DNA of 60,708 nt from Casp-actino8 sp001510335 (GTDB lineage Bacteria; Actinomycetota; Acidimicrobiia; Acidimicrobiales; Ilumatobacteraceae). Below are positions 1-9,221 of the stretch, one piece after another; the stretch's first letter is position 1, and the number at the start of each line of letters is the position of its first letter. Location: contig JAQCEM010000012.1 of NCBI GenBank assembly GCA_027729635.1, positions 1 through 60,708 of the forward strand, in the 5' to 3' direction. The translations under genes and the position numbers were made by a program. The notes beneath the pieces are model-generated. The model searched no databases and had not been told where the DNA came from. It saw only the letters and a program-made list of their open reading frames with translations.

Positions 1-1227
1 CGATATGGCGTCGAGTGCATTGATATTGGTGAGTTCACTGGCGATGAACGACTTGTTGTGGCCTACGAAGGAACGACCGTTGTCGACATTGATACCAACT
101 TCTTGCATGATGGTCGTCCGCAACGTCGCTTAAACGCGGTGATGCCGAAGCCCGATCGCACGCCGATCTCTGCTGAAGCCTTCACTTCGGTTTTTGGAAC
201 GCTTGATATTGCTTCAACAACCCTGCGCTTGCTGGCCCATCCAAATATTGCGTCAAAGGAATCAATCATTCGGCGTTACGACCACGAAATTGGTGGAGCG
301 ACTTTGGTGCGACCCGTCATTGGTGCAAACAACGACGGACACGCCGATGGAGTGGTGCTAGCCGATCCATTAAGTAGCAGTGGCATTGCAGTGGGTATTG
401 GTGTGAACCCCTGGATGGGAATCATTGACGCAGAGCGAATGGCCTTGGCAGTTGTTGATGAAGCAATGCGAAATGTTGTTGCAGTCGGTGCCGATCCGCG
501 AACCGTTGCACTGCTTGACAACTTCTCATGGGGCGATCCGCAACGACCAACAACTCTTGGTGAACTTGTTGCGGCAGTTGATGGTTGCTGCCAAGCAGCG
601 CGAGCATTTAGCGCTCCATTCGTGTCGGGCAAAGATTCGCTGAACAACGAATACCTCGGTTCAGATAATCAGCGTCACGCGGTGCCACCAACTTTGGTGA
701 TCACGGCCATGGCTCATGTTCCTGTTGCTGATGCAGTTGTGACACCCGATCTCAAACAGTCGGGCAATGTTTTGATCTTGCTCGGTCGAACGCTGTGTGA
801 ATTTGGTGGAAGTCATCTTGCAATGTTGAACACCGTTACTGGTGGTGTTGTGCCAAGTTTTGATACCAAAGCACCACAGCGCTATCAAAAACTTCATGAA
901 GCAATTCTGAACGGTGATATTGAATCGTGTCACGATGTGTCCGAGGGCGGCATTGCAGTGGCCATCGCTGAAATGGCGATGGCTGGTCGTCTCGGTGTCG
1001 AGATCAGCGTTGCTTCGTCGCTCAGTAACGATTGGTGGTACTTCAGCGAATCATGTGGCCGATTCATTCTTGAGGTCAAGCACGAATCAGTAGCCTCCAT
1101 TCGTGAGCGATTTGGCAAGGATGCGCAAATCATTGGGCGTGTTATCGCTGAACAAGTTCTCTCATTGGGTAATGGGCAATCACTGACAGTTCAAGAGATG
1201 TTGAGCAGTTGGCAGGGTGCTTCATGA
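1..1227 (+). CDS. purL: Phosphoribosylformylglycinamidine synthase large subunit, 5'-truncated by window edge
   Basis: This is the C-terminal 408 residues of PurL, the ATP-dependent synthetase subunit that converts FGAR to FGAM with ammonia from PurQ. The open frame runs in from base 1, so the true start lies upstream and an internal GTG near base 58 is not the start. Visible family features are a SGKDS motif, a HDVSEGG motif and the AIR synthase-related C-terminal fold. The stop codon overlaps the purQ start (ATGA), indicating translational coupling and a stoichiometric partner. Identity is secure; total length and any PurS-like N-terminal part cannot be seen. Confidence 0.93.
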   Translation, partial: RYGVECIDIGEFTGDERLVVAYEGTTVVDIDTNFLHDGRPQRRLNAVMPKPDRTPISAEAFTSVFGTLDIASTTLRLLAHPNIASKESIIRRYDHEIGGATLVRPVIGANNDGHADGVVLADPLSSSGIAVGIGVNPWMGIIDAERMALAVVDEAMRNVVAVGADPRTVALLDNFSWGDPQRPTTLGELVAAVDGCCQAARAFSAPFVSGKDSLNNEYLGSDNQRHAVPPTLVITAMAHVPVADAVVTPDLKQSGNVLILLGRTLCEFGGSHLAMLNTVTGGVVPSFDTKAPQRYQKLHEAILNGDIESCHDVSEGGIAVAIAEMAMAGRLGVEISVASSLSNDWWYFSESCGRFILEVKHESVASIRERFGKDAQIIGRVIAEQVLSLGNGQSLTVQEMLSSWQGAS

Positions 1228-1958
1228 GCGTGCGACCCACTGCCGCAATATTGGTAGCCCCGGGTACGAACCGTGATCGTGACGTTGTGCTCGCCCTTGA
1301 CTTGGCAGGTGCCGATTCGGTTGTTGTATCCATCAGCGATCTTGAACGTAATGCGAATGTCATCGACGCAGCACAAATGATCGTCATCGCTGGTGGATTT
1401 TCATTTGCCGATGCCCTCGGATCTGGACACGTCTTCGCTCTTGAACTGGAGATGTTGTTAGGTGATCGATTACAGCAAGCTGTGAGCAAGGGTCGACCGA
1501 TCATCGGAATTTGTAACGGTTTCCAAACATTGGTGCGCATGGGCTTGCTGTCTAATGGAGCTGGACCCATGGCTTTAGATCACAACGAGAGCGGACTTTT
1601 TGATTGCCGCTGGGTTACTTTGCAACCAAGCTCGACCAAGTGCATTTGGACAAAAGGCATTCACGAAATGCTTGAATGTCCAATTGCCCATGGCGAGGGT
1701 CGATTTACCGCAGATGCTGCAGGTGTCGCACGACTTCAATCAAGCGACCGCGTCGCCTTGCGCTATGTCAATGGCAATCCCAACGGTTCAGTTGATGACA
1801 TCGCCGGTATCTGCGATGAGTCAGGTCTTGTGTTAGGCCTCATGCCGCACCCCGAAAATCATGTCGTGTCGCGTCAACACCCGAAGTTCTTGCGCCAATC
1901 CCACCAAGGCTTGTCCTTAGACCTATTCAGAAATGGAGTTATTCATGCCTCAGTTTGA
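1224..1958 (+). CDS. purQ: Phosphoribosylformylglycinamidine synthase glutaminase subunit
   Basis: PurQ is a class I glutamine amidotransferase that hydrolyses glutamine and passes ammonia to PurL. The 244-residue protein has the N-terminal PGTNRD segment, the nucleophile Cys97 in a GICNGFQ elbow, and a C-terminal PHPE motif supplying the catalytic His and Glu. I start it at the ATG at 1224, which overlaps the purL stop by four bases; an upstream in-frame ATG at 1209 lies inside purL and has no advantage. The 3' end overlaps the next gene, purC, by 14 bases. Confidence 0.93.
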   Translation: MSVRPTAAILVAPGTNRDRDVVLALDLAGADSVVVSISDLERNANVIDAAQMIVIAGGFSFADALGSGHVFALELEMLLGDRLQQAVSKGRPIIGICNGFQTLVRMGLLSNGAGPMALDHNESGLFDCRWVTLQPSSTKCIWTKGIHEMLECPIAHGEGRFTADAAGVARLQSSDRVALRYVNGNPNGSVDDIAGICDESGLVLGLMPHPENHVVSRQHPKFLRQSHQGLSLDLFRNGVIHASV

Positions 1959-2892
1959 AGGCTGTTCACATATTGAATTGCCGTTACCCGATGAACGGGT
2001 GGGCAAGGTACGCGTGTCATACGAATTACCGAATGACCGCCGACTATTCGTTACGACCGATCGCTTATCGGCCTTCGACCGCATCGTTGCGTCGGTGCCG
2101 TACAAAGGTCAAGTATTGAACCAACTTGCTGCGTGGTGGTTTGAATCAACACGTGACATCGTGAATAACCATTTTGTTTCGTGCCCTGACCCCAATGTCA
2201 CGATTGGTCGCACTGCGAATCCATTACCGGTTGAGGTAATTGTGCGCGGTGTGATGACTGGATCAACATCAACATCGATCTGGCGTCAATACAGCGAAGG
2301 TGCCCGATTGATCTACGGCTATTCATTTCCTGATGGCATCGCCAAGAACACTTTGTTACCCGAGCCCATCGTGACACCGACAACCAAGGCCGAAGCAGGC
2401 GAACATGACGAACCCTTGTCGTGCGCCGAAGTAGTGAGTCGCGGTTTTGTTGAAGCAAAGTTGTGGGCGCAAGTTCAAGAAGCGGCATTGAATCTATTCA
2501 TTCATGGTCAACAAGTTGCGGCAAAGGCCGGGCTGTTATTGGCTGACACCAAGTACGAATTCGGTTTAGATACCGACGGTCAATTGATGTTGATTGATGA
2601 AATGCATACCCCCGACTCGTCGCGCTTTTGGGAAATGAGCAATTACGAAGCGCGACTTGCCGCGGGGCAAGAACCAGAGAGTCTTGATAAAGAGCCGATT
2701 CGCTTGGCTTTAGACGCAATGGGATATCGCGGAGACGGGACGCCTCCGGTGCTTGGGGCTGACGTCATTGCGGCCACGACCGAGCGCTACATCAAGGCAT
2801 ACACGCGATTGACAGCAAAAGAATTTGTTGCCGGAACCTACCCAATTCAAGAGCGACTCAATGGGTTGCTACAGAACGGAGCATTGTCATGA
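1945..2892 (+). CDS. purC: SAICAR synthetase
   Basis: This enzyme joins CAIR and aspartate with ATP to give SAICAR. The 315-residue protein shows the typical N-terminal GKVR and RLFVTTDRLSAFDR segments, the VRGVMTGS motif and the DTKYEFG and LIDE(M)HTPDSSR motifs of the ATP and CAIR sites. The start is the ATG at 1945, which has a GGAG six bases upstream; an ATG at 1933 is less likely. It overlaps purQ upstream and purE downstream. The purC-purE order is the domain order of the fused animal enzyme PAICS. Confidence 0.94.
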   Translation: MPQFEGCSHIELPLPDERVGKVRVSYELPNDRRLFVTTDRLSAFDRIVASVPYKGQVLNQLAAWWFESTRDIVNNHFVSCPDPNVTIGRTANPLPVEVIVRGVMTGSTSTSIWRQYSEGARLIYGYSFPDGIAKNTLLPEPIVTPTTKAEAGEHDEPLSCAEVVSRGFVEAKLWAQVQEAALNLFIHGQQVAAKAGLLLADTKYEFGLDTDGQLMLIDEMHTPDSSRFWEMSNYEARLAAGQEPESLDKEPIRLALDAMGYRGDGTPPVLGADVIAATTERYIKAYTRLTAKEFVAGTYPIQERLNGLLQNGALS

Positions 2893-3359
2893 AGCCACTA
2901 GTAGTTCTTTTAATGGGCTCGCCCGCAGATACTGAACACGCCAACAAGATTGTTGATGCCTTAAAGCAGTTCACGATCGACGTCGCGATGCATGTTGGTT
3001 CGGCACATCGCACTCCGTTGCATGCGCTAGAGATTTTGCAACGATACGACACTCAAGATCGAGCCAAAGTATTCATCACTATCGCCGGTCGTTCAAATGC
3101 ATTGTCGGGTTTTGCCGATCCGCAAGTGTCGGCCCCAGTCATTGCGTGTCCGCCACCTGGACCCGAGGTTGATCTGTGGAGCAGTTTGCGCATGCCACCA
3201 GGAGTCGCGCCCGCGGTTGTTCTCGAACCGGTCAACGCTGCGCTCTATGCCGCCAAGATTTTCGGTCTCAGCGATTCTGCAGTGGTCGAACAAGTCCGCA
3301 AGTTTCAAGCAACGCAACGTGATCGTGTGATGCAAGCCGACCAAGAAATGCAGAAATAA
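2889..3359 (+). CDS. purE: Phosphoribosylaminoimidazole carboxylase, class II-like PurE
   Basis: PurE makes CAIR. The 156-residue protein begins with the family motif MGSPAD and carries SAHRTP. Its central part (AGRSN..., PVIACPP, LWSSLRMPPG, then AAKIFGL) reads like the animal class II AIR carboxylase domain rather than the usual bacterial N5-CAIR mutase, which has an AGxAAHLPGM loop. Class II enzymes use CO2 directly and do not need PurK, and no purK is present in this cluster. Translationally coupled to purC (ATGA). PurE family membership is certain; the class call is from remembered motifs and should be tested by phylogeny. Confidence 0.9.
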   Translation: MKPLVVLLMGSPADTEHANKIVDALKQFTIDVAMHVGSAHRTPLHALEILQRYDTQDRAKVFITIAGRSNALSGFADPQVSAPVIACPPPGPEVDLWSSLRMPPGVAPAVVLEPVNAALYAAKIFGLSDSAVVEQVRKFQATQRDRVMQADQEMQK

Positions 3360-3363
3360 TCCA

Positions 3364-4797
3364 ATGGCTGAATACATGGAATGGAATGAAAGCATGGATT
3401 CACCGCACGAAGAGTGTGGTGTGATTGGTGTGTCATCCCCAACCGAAGAAGTGGCACAACTAGTTTTCTTTGGGCTGTTCTCATTGCAGCATCGTGGTCA
3501 AGAGGCTGCTGGCATCGCTGTGTCTGACGGCAAGCAAGCTCGTCTTCATAAAGACGACGGACTGGTGAACAATGTCTTTGATGCTGCATCACTCGCCCCG
3601 TTGAAGGGCAAGAACGGAGTTGGACACACGCGTTACTCAACGACCGGTGGTTCGGGAACCCGTAATGCGCAGCCATTCATGGTCGAGACAATTCACGGGC
3701 CGTTAGCGGTCGCGCATAATGGCAACTTGGTGAATGCTCAAGAATTGCGTGCCGAGTTGTTGGGTCGTGGTTTTGGATTAACGGCATCATCAGACACTGA
3801 AGTGATGACATTGATGTTGGCTTCGGCTGGGGGACCAACGTGGGAAGATCGGTTAGCTCGCACTTTGCCAGCGTGGAGTGGTGCCTACTCATTGGTATTA
3901 CTCGTTGAAAATCGCGTTATTGCAGTTCGTGACCCGTGGGGTTTCCGACCGTTATCGGTTGGGCAGTTGGCTGACGGCGGATGGGTTGTCGCATCTGAAA
4001 CCTGTGCGCTTGAAACTTTGGGTTGTCGTGAGATCTCTGAAGTCGCCGCGGGAGAAATCGTGACCATTGAAGGTGAAAAGATCACTCGTCGGCAAGTAAT
4101 GGTGCCATCAGTGCAATCGGCGCGATGCACATTTGAATTCGTGTACTTCTCTCGCCCCGATTCACAATGGGATGGCCGAAGTGTGCACAGTGTTCGGCAA
4201 CGATTCGGCGAACAACTTGCCCGAGAGCATTCAGTAGAAGCCGATGTTGTGGTGCCAGTTCCTGACTCATCGATTCCCGCAGCAGTTGGCTACTCGCGAG
4301 AGAGTGGAATTCCGTATAACGACGGACTCATCAAAAACCGTTACATCGGTCGCACCTTTATTGAGCCGACATCAATCATGCGTGAACGTGGTGTGGCGAT
4401 GAAGTTCAACGCGCTTGGCGAAAACCTACGCGGTCAGCGCGTCATCTTGATTGACGACTCGTTGGTTCGTGGCACAACAGCCGGACCGCTCGTGCAGTTA
4501 TTACGAGATGCCGGAGCAGTTGAAGTTCATTTGCGAATTACTAGTCCGCCTATTAAGCATGCATGTCACTTTGGCGTTGATATGGGACACGACAATGATC
4601 TCATCGCTGCACGAATGAATATCGAAGAACTGTGTCAGGTGGTGGGGGCAGATTCGTTGGCGTTTCTATCGTTAGACGGAATGATGCTCGCGGTTGGCCG
4701 TGATGACGGATATTGCAATGCCTGTTTCACCGGTTCGTACCCAGTGTCGGTGGGTACGCCAAAACGTAAGGATGCTTTTGAAGGTGTGTTGGCATGA
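3364..4797 (+). CDS. purF: Amidophosphoribosyltransferase
   Basis: PurF catalyses the committed step, PRPP plus glutamine to phosphoribosylamine. The N-terminal Ntn glutaminase domain has the nucleophile Cys18 in EECGVIGV, preceded by a short propeptide that would be removed by autoprocessing. The C-terminal phosphoribosyltransferase domain has the PRPP loop VILIDDSLVRGTT. Four cysteines at positions matching the Bacillus-type [4Fe-4S] ligands are present (in CTFEFVY, HACHFG and CNAC), so an oxygen-sensitive cluster is likely. The 477-residue length is normal. The start is uncertain: ATGs at 3376 and 3394 would only shorten the propeptide. Confidence 0.95.
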   Translation: MAEYMEWNESMDSPHEECGVIGVSSPTEEVAQLVFFGLFSLQHRGQEAAGIAVSDGKQARLHKDDGLVNNVFDAASLAPLKGKNGVGHTRYSTTGGSGTRNAQPFMVETIHGPLAVAHNGNLVNAQELRAELLGRGFGLTASSDTEVMTLMLASAGGPTWEDRLARTLPAWSGAYSLVLLVENRVIAVRDPWGFRPLSVGQLADGGWVVASETCALETLGCREISEVAAGEIVTIEGEKITRRQVMVPSVQSARCTFEFVYFSRPDSQWDGRSVHSVRQRFGEQLAREHSVEADVVVPVPDSSIPAAVGYSRESGIPYNDGLIKNRYIGRTFIEPTSIMRERGVAMKFNALGENLRGQRVILIDDSLVRGTTAGPLVQLLRDAGAVEVHLRITSPPIKHACHFGVDMGHDNDLIAARMNIEELCQVVGADSLAFLSLDGMMLAVGRDDGYCNACFTGSYPVSVGTPKRKDAFEGVLA

Positions 4798-7067
4798 GCG
4801 ATGCGCTGTGTGTCTTGATCGTTGGATCAGGTGGCCGTGAACACGCGATGGCTGATTCGGCATTGCGTTCAGCTCATTGTGGACGGCTGTTGGTGACACC
4901 GGGCAACGCTGGAACATCGGGTGAGAGATTCAACGTCGCGGCTGATGATGTTGTGGGCATTGTTGCGCTATGCCAGACCGAAAAGGTTGATTTGGTTTTA
5001 GTTGGACCCGAAGCCCCGCTTGCTGCCGGTGTGGTTGACCAACTCATATCTGTTGGTATTGCAGCCTTTGGCCCCTCGCAATATTTGGCGCAACTTGAAT
5101 CGTCAAAATCATTTGCTCGCGAGGTGACGCAGCAGATCGGTATTGCCGGACCACGGTTTGCATCATTTGGCAAAGGTGAGGTCGATGCAGCGATGGCGTG
5201 GTGGAAAGAACTTGCTGCGTCAATTGTGGTCAAGCAATCGGGTCTCGCAGGCGGTAAGGGTGTCGTTGTCCCCAAAACCGACGCTGCGACAGTTATTGCA
5301 ATTCAAGAAGCCTGCGCCCTTGGCGAGGTAGTTCTTGAAGAGAAGATCTTCGGTTATGAATGCTCGTTGATTGCAGTATGCGACGGAACAACTGCGGTGC
5401 CACTTCCGATTGCGCAAGATCACAAACGAATCAGTGAAGGTGATTGCGGGCTTAACACAGGTGGCATGGGTGCGTACGCACCGGTCAACGTGGGCATTTC
5501 GCCTCATGAATTATGTGCACAGTTCATTCAGCCAACCCTTGACCATTTCGCTTCGCTGGAACATCCGTATGTCGGTGTCTTGTATGCCGGAATCATGATG
5601 ACGGTGAGTGGCCCCAAACTTCTTGAATACAACTGTCGTTTCGGTGATCCCGAAGCGCAAGTGTTATTGACGCTTCTCGAGACGAGCATTGTTGACGTTG
5701 CCTTGGCATGTTTGGCTGGGCAATTGAAACAACTCAGAATGGTCGTATCGCAGCAAAGTGCGATGGCTGTTGTGCTTGCATCGGCTGGATATCCCGAGAG
5801 TTCAAGTAAAGATGACGTGATTCAAGGCCTTGATGTCCGAGTTGATGGGGCAATTGTTTTCCATGGCGCAACGACAACTTCAAACGTGAACGTGGTGACC
5901 GACGGTGGGCGAGTACTCACGGTTGTTGGTCGGGGCAAAGACTTGGCTCAAGCTCGAGCCCATGCCTATGAGCGAGTTGAAAAGATTTCGTTCACTGGCG
6001 CTCAGTATCGACGTGATATCGGTTGGCGCTCTTTGGCATTGTCGGTGAAGTCGTATTCGTCAACCGGCGTTGATATCGACGAAGGCAATCGTGCGGTTTC
6101 GTTATTGAAGAGCAGCGTGGCATCAACTGCCAATTCGAATGTCTTGGCCGGAGTTGGATCATTCGGCGGTGCACTTGATGTATCTCATCTCAAGCAATAC
6201 GACCACCCAGTTTTGGTTGGCTCAACTGACGGTGTCGGAACCAAGGTTGAACTCGCAGCACGTTCGGGCCGATTCCACGGGGTGGGAATGGACATCGTGA
6301 ATCACTGTGTCAACGATGTGTTGGTTCAAGGAGCACGTCCGCTGTTCTTCTTGGATTACTTAGCGTCGTCAGAAATTCAGGCCGAAATGGTGGCTGCGGT
6401 TGTCGATGGTATGTCTCAGGCCTGTCGTGATAACCAGTGCGTGCTACTCGGTGGAGAGACCGCCGAAATGCCCGGTGTCTATTCGCCAGGCGCATTTGAT
6501 ATCGCGGGCACGTTGGTGGGGGTTGTTGAAAAAGAACAGCTACTTCCGCGAAGCAATGTCGCGGTGGGCGATGTGTTGATTGGACTTGCATCTAACGGAC
6601 CACACACCAATGGCTATTCGTTGTTGCGCAAAATATTTGCATGGCTTCCCGATGATGCCATGCCCGAACCGTTGCAGGTTCCTATCTTGGACGCGCTGTT
6701 GGTTCCTCATCGCAGTTATCTGCATGAGATGAGTCCACTTCTTCATGATTCGCGTTTGAAGGGACTGATTCACATCACCGGTGGCGGCCTTCCCGAAAAT
6801 GTGCCGCGAGTCTTGCCCGAAGGTGTTGGAGCAGATATTCAACTCGATAGTTGGACCATGCCGCCACTCTTTCAACTCGTTCGCGAAATTAGTCAGCTTG
6901 ATACTCACGAGCTGTATCGCACACTCAATATGGGTATCGGAATGATTGTGATTGTTGCACCCGCTGATGTGCAGGCGATTCAAGCCATGTTTGATGAAGA
7001 GACATGGGTCATTGGTGAACTTGTCCCACGAACTACCGACGAACCACAAGTGAGGTTGTTGCCATGA
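4794..7067 (+). CDS. purDM: Fused glycinamide ribonucleotide synthetase / AIR synthetase (PurD-PurM)
   Basis: A 757-residue bifunctional protein. Residues about 1-415 are PurD (GSGGREHA at the N terminus, ATP-grasp loop GLAGGKGVVV, NCRFGDPE), making GAR from phosphoribosylamine. Residues about 425-757 are PurM (STGVDIDEGN, STDGVGTK, VNDVLVQGA, GGETAEMPG, GPHTNGYS, ITGGGLPENVPR), making AIR from FGAM. In most bacteria these are separate genes; the same fusion order occurs in yeast Ade5,7 and in the first two domains of animal GART. No stop codon or internal ribosome site interrupts the junction. It overlaps purF by ATGA and purN downstream by ATGA. Confidence 0.95.
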   Translation: MSDALCVLIVGSGGREHAMADSALRSAHCGRLLVTPGNAGTSGERFNVAADDVVGIVALCQTEKVDLVLVGPEAPLAAGVVDQLISVGIAAFGPSQYLAQLESSKSFAREVTQQIGIAGPRFASFGKGEVDAAMAWWKELAASIVVKQSGLAGGKGVVVPKTDAATVIAIQEACALGEVVLEEKIFGYECSLIAVCDGTTAVPLPIAQDHKRISEGDCGLNTGGMGAYAPVNVGISPHELCAQFIQPTLDHFASLEHPYVGVLYAGIMMTVSGPKLLEYNCRFGDPEAQVLLTLLETSIVDVALACLAGQLKQLRMVVSQQSAMAVVLASAGYPESSSKDDVIQGLDVRVDGAIVFHGATTTSNVNVVTDGGRVLTVVGRGKDLAQARAHAYERVEKISFTGAQYRRDIGWRSLALSVKSYSSTGVDIDEGNRAVSLLKSSVASTANSNVLAGVGSFGGALDVSHLKQYDHPVLVGSTDGVGTKVELAARSGRFHGVGMDIVNHCVNDVLVQGARPLFFLDYLASSEIQAEMVAAVVDGMSQACRDNQCVLLGGETAEMPGVYSPGAFDIAGTLVGVVEKEQLLPRSNVAVGDVLIGLASNGPHTNGYSLLRKIFAWLPDDAMPEPLQVPILDALLVPHRSYLHEMSPLLHDSRLKGLIHITGGGLPENVPRVLPEGVGADIQLDSWTMPPLFQLVREISQLDTHELYRTLNMGIGMIVIVAPADVQAIQAMFDEETWVIGELVPRTTDEPQVRLLP

Positions 7068-7678
7068 ATGGTCATATGCGACTAGTCGTACTGGTTTCGG
7101 GCAACGGTTCGAACCTGCAAGCAATCCTTGATGCTCGTGAATCTGGAGTGTTGGCTGCCGAGGTTGTCGCGGTTGTCAGTAACAAGCACGATGTCAAAGC
7201 ACTTGAACGTGCCGAGAGCGCCGGAGTGCCCGCTGTTGTTGTGAGTGCAGTGACGGGTGAAAGCAGGGCCGAGTACGACACTCGCTTAACTTCAGTCGTT
7301 TCATGCTTCATGCCCGATTTTGTTGTTCTTGCGGGATATATGCGCATTCTCAGCATGGAATTTCTGTCGTGGTTTCCTGGACAGGTCGTCAATCTGCACC
7401 CATCGTTGCCAGGTGACATCGTCGGGGTCGGGGCTATCGAGAAGGCCTTCGCTGAATTTCAAAATGGAACACGTGACCACAGTGGGGTCATGGTCCATTT
7501 TGTTCCCGACGAAGGTGTTGACAATGGGCCAGTTTTGGCAAGTGCACGGGTCGAGATTGCCCCGAATGACACCCTTGAGATATTCGAAGAAAAGATGCAT
7601 CGTCAAGAACATGAACTACTGGTTGAAGTCCTGCGAGAATTGTCAGTGAAGTACACGAAAGTTGGAGAATCCACATGA
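7064..7678 (+). CDS. purN: Phosphoribosylglycinamide formyltransferase
   Basis: PurN transfers a formyl group from 10-formyltetrahydrofolate to GAR. The 204-residue protein has VSGNGSNLQ at the N terminus, the catalytic NLHPSLPG segment (Asn and His) and the DEGVDNGP segment with the catalytic Asp. The loop after LHPSLPG reads like fungal Ade8 (Gly-rich, then AIEKAF) rather than the LLPKYxGLHTH loop of E. coli PurN. It overlaps purDM by ATGA, so the order PurD-PurM-PurN equals the domain order of animal trifunctional GART. A second ATG at 7076 is possible. Confidence 0.93.
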   Translation: MNGHMRLVVLVSGNGSNLQAILDARESGVLAAEVVAVVSNKHDVKALERAESAGVPAVVVSAVTGESRAEYDTRLTSVVSCFMPDFVVLAGYMRILSMEFLSWFPGQVVNLHPSLPGDIVGVGAIEKAFAEFQNGTRDHSGVMVHFVPDEGVDNGPVLASARVEIAPNDTLEIFEEKMHRQEHELLVEVLRELSVKYTKVGEST

Positions 7679-9159
7679 ACCCAATTAACAACACGGTGTT
7701 TAGCCCCCACGAAGGCCTCACCTTTGACGATGTGGTTTTGGTCCCTGGTTTCAGCGATGTTCTGCCCGATCAAGTTGATGTGCGCACTCAGTTGACGAGC
7801 GAGATCACGTTGGCCATGCCGTTGTTGTCGGCAGCGATGGACAAAGTCACTGAAGCACCGATGGCAATCGCGATGGCGCGTTTGGGTGGAATCGGCATCT
7901 TGCATCGCAACATGACCATCCACGATCAAGCAGCCGAGGCTCGGCGTGTGAAGCGGTCGCAATCAGGCATGATCTCCGACCCAGTGACGCTTGGACCCGA
8001 TGCATCATTGCAAGAAGCCGAAGATTTGATGCGTCGATTCAAGTTTTCGGGTGTGCCGATTATTGATAACGCTGGAGTGCTCGTTGGAATCTTGACGAAC
8101 CGTGATATTCGCTTTTGTGAGCCAGCAGATTTCGTTCGCCCTGTGAGTGACTTCATGACGAAGGCTCCGCTAGTGACCGGCAACGAAGACACAACATTGG
8201 CCGAGGCTCAAACGATTATTCAGAAACACCGTATTGAGAAGTTGCCACTTGTCGACAAAGACGGGCATTTAGTTGGCATCATCACAGTCAAAGACATCAT
8301 GAAGAAGCGCGACTATCCAGAGGCAACTCACGATGATCTCGGACGTTTACGTGTTGGCGCCGCAGTTGGTGTTGGTCCCGATCTTGAAGACCGTGTTGAA
8401 GCACTTGTGAAGTCGTCCATCGACGTTGTGGTGATTGACACCGCACATGGACATACGCAAGGGGTATTGACAGCAGTGCGCCGTATCAAGTCGGCGTGGC
8501 CAAACTTGGCAGTGATTGCCGGCAACGTGGTCACCGAAGAAGGTGTTGATGCATTGGCCGAAGTTGGTTGTGATGCAATCAAAGTTGGTGTCGGTGCAGG
8601 ATCAATCTGCACGACTCGCGTGATCTCGGGTGCCGGTATGCCGCAGTTGTCGGCGATTTGGTATGCCGCAAGCCGCGCCCGTGAACTTGGTATCCCAATC
8701 ATCGCCGACGGTGGAGTGACGTACTCGGGTGACATTGTGAAGGCTTTGGCATCGGGTGGAAGTTCAGTGATGCTCGGAAGCTTGTTGGCCGGAACCGATG
8801 AAGCGCCAGGCGAGATGGAACTGTTCGAAGGTCGTCGTTATAAGAGCTATCGCGGCATGGGTTCACTCGGCGCGATGCAAGGACTCGGTGCCGATCGCTA
8901 CGGAAGTGGTCAAGGCACTGCGCGAAACAAGTTGGTACCTGAAGGTATTGAAGGCCGCGTGGCGTATTCAGGATCACTTCACGATGTGGTGTATCAACTC
9001 GTCGGCGGATTGCGTTCAGGTATGGGATATGTCGGTGCAGCCAATCTTGATCAGTTGCGAACGAAGGCTCGTTTTATGCGAGTGACCACTGCTGGTCGCG
9101 AGGAAAGTCATCCTCACGACGTACTTGTCACCAACGAAGCCCCCAACTACCACCAATAA
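7675..9159 (+). CDS. guaB: IMP dehydrogenase
   Basis: GuaB oxidises IMP to XMP with NAD, the first step to GMP. The 494-residue protein has a TIM barrel split by two CBS domains (about residues 95-210) that bind nucleotides for regulation. The catalytic Cys312 lies in GSICTTR, and the mobile flap region includes YRGMGS. It overlaps the purN stop by four bases and is the last gene of the cluster. A perfect 22-bp hairpin follows the stop codon. Length and motifs are normal for the bacterial enzyme. Confidence 0.97.
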   Translation: MNPINNTVFSPHEGLTFDDVVLVPGFSDVLPDQVDVRTQLTSEITLAMPLLSAAMDKVTEAPMAIAMARLGGIGILHRNMTIHDQAAEARRVKRSQSGMISDPVTLGPDASLQEAEDLMRRFKFSGVPIIDNAGVLVGILTNRDIRFCEPADFVRPVSDFMTKAPLVTGNEDTTLAEAQTIIQKHRIEKLPLVDKDGHLVGIITVKDIMKKRDYPEATHDDLGRLRVGAAVGVGPDLEDRVEALVKSSIDVVVIDTAHGHTQGVLTAVRRIKSAWPNLAVIAGNVVTEEGVDALAEVGCDAIKVGVGAGSICTTRVISGAGMPQLSAIWYAASRARELGIPIIADGGVTYSGDIVKALASGGSSVMLGSLLAGTDEAPGEMELFEGRRYKSYRGMGSLGAMQGLGADRYGSGQGTARNKLVPEGIEGRVAYSGSLHDVVYQLVGGLRSGMGYVGAANLDQLRTKARFMRVTTAGREESHPHDVLVTNEAPNYHQ

Positions 9160-9163
9160 ATTT

Positions 9164-9218
9164 GTGATTCTGGTGTCGTTTTAATCGGTATTACCAATTA
9201 AAACGACACCAGAATCAC
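9164..9218. terminator. Perfect 22-bp inverted repeat between guaB and holB
   Basis: Arms 9164-9185 and 9197-9218 are perfect reverse complements with an 11-nt loop. The repeat fills the gap between the convergent guaB and holB stops, so it is a likely bidirectional transcript end or 3' stabiliser. Neither side has a clear U-tract, so it is not a textbook intrinsic terminator. Confidence 0.75.
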
Positions 9219-9221
9219 GAG

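Noticed and set aside
58..1227. A complete gene starting at the GTG at 58
   Set aside because: The frame is open to base 1 and the residues before it continue PurL, so it is a truncated gene.
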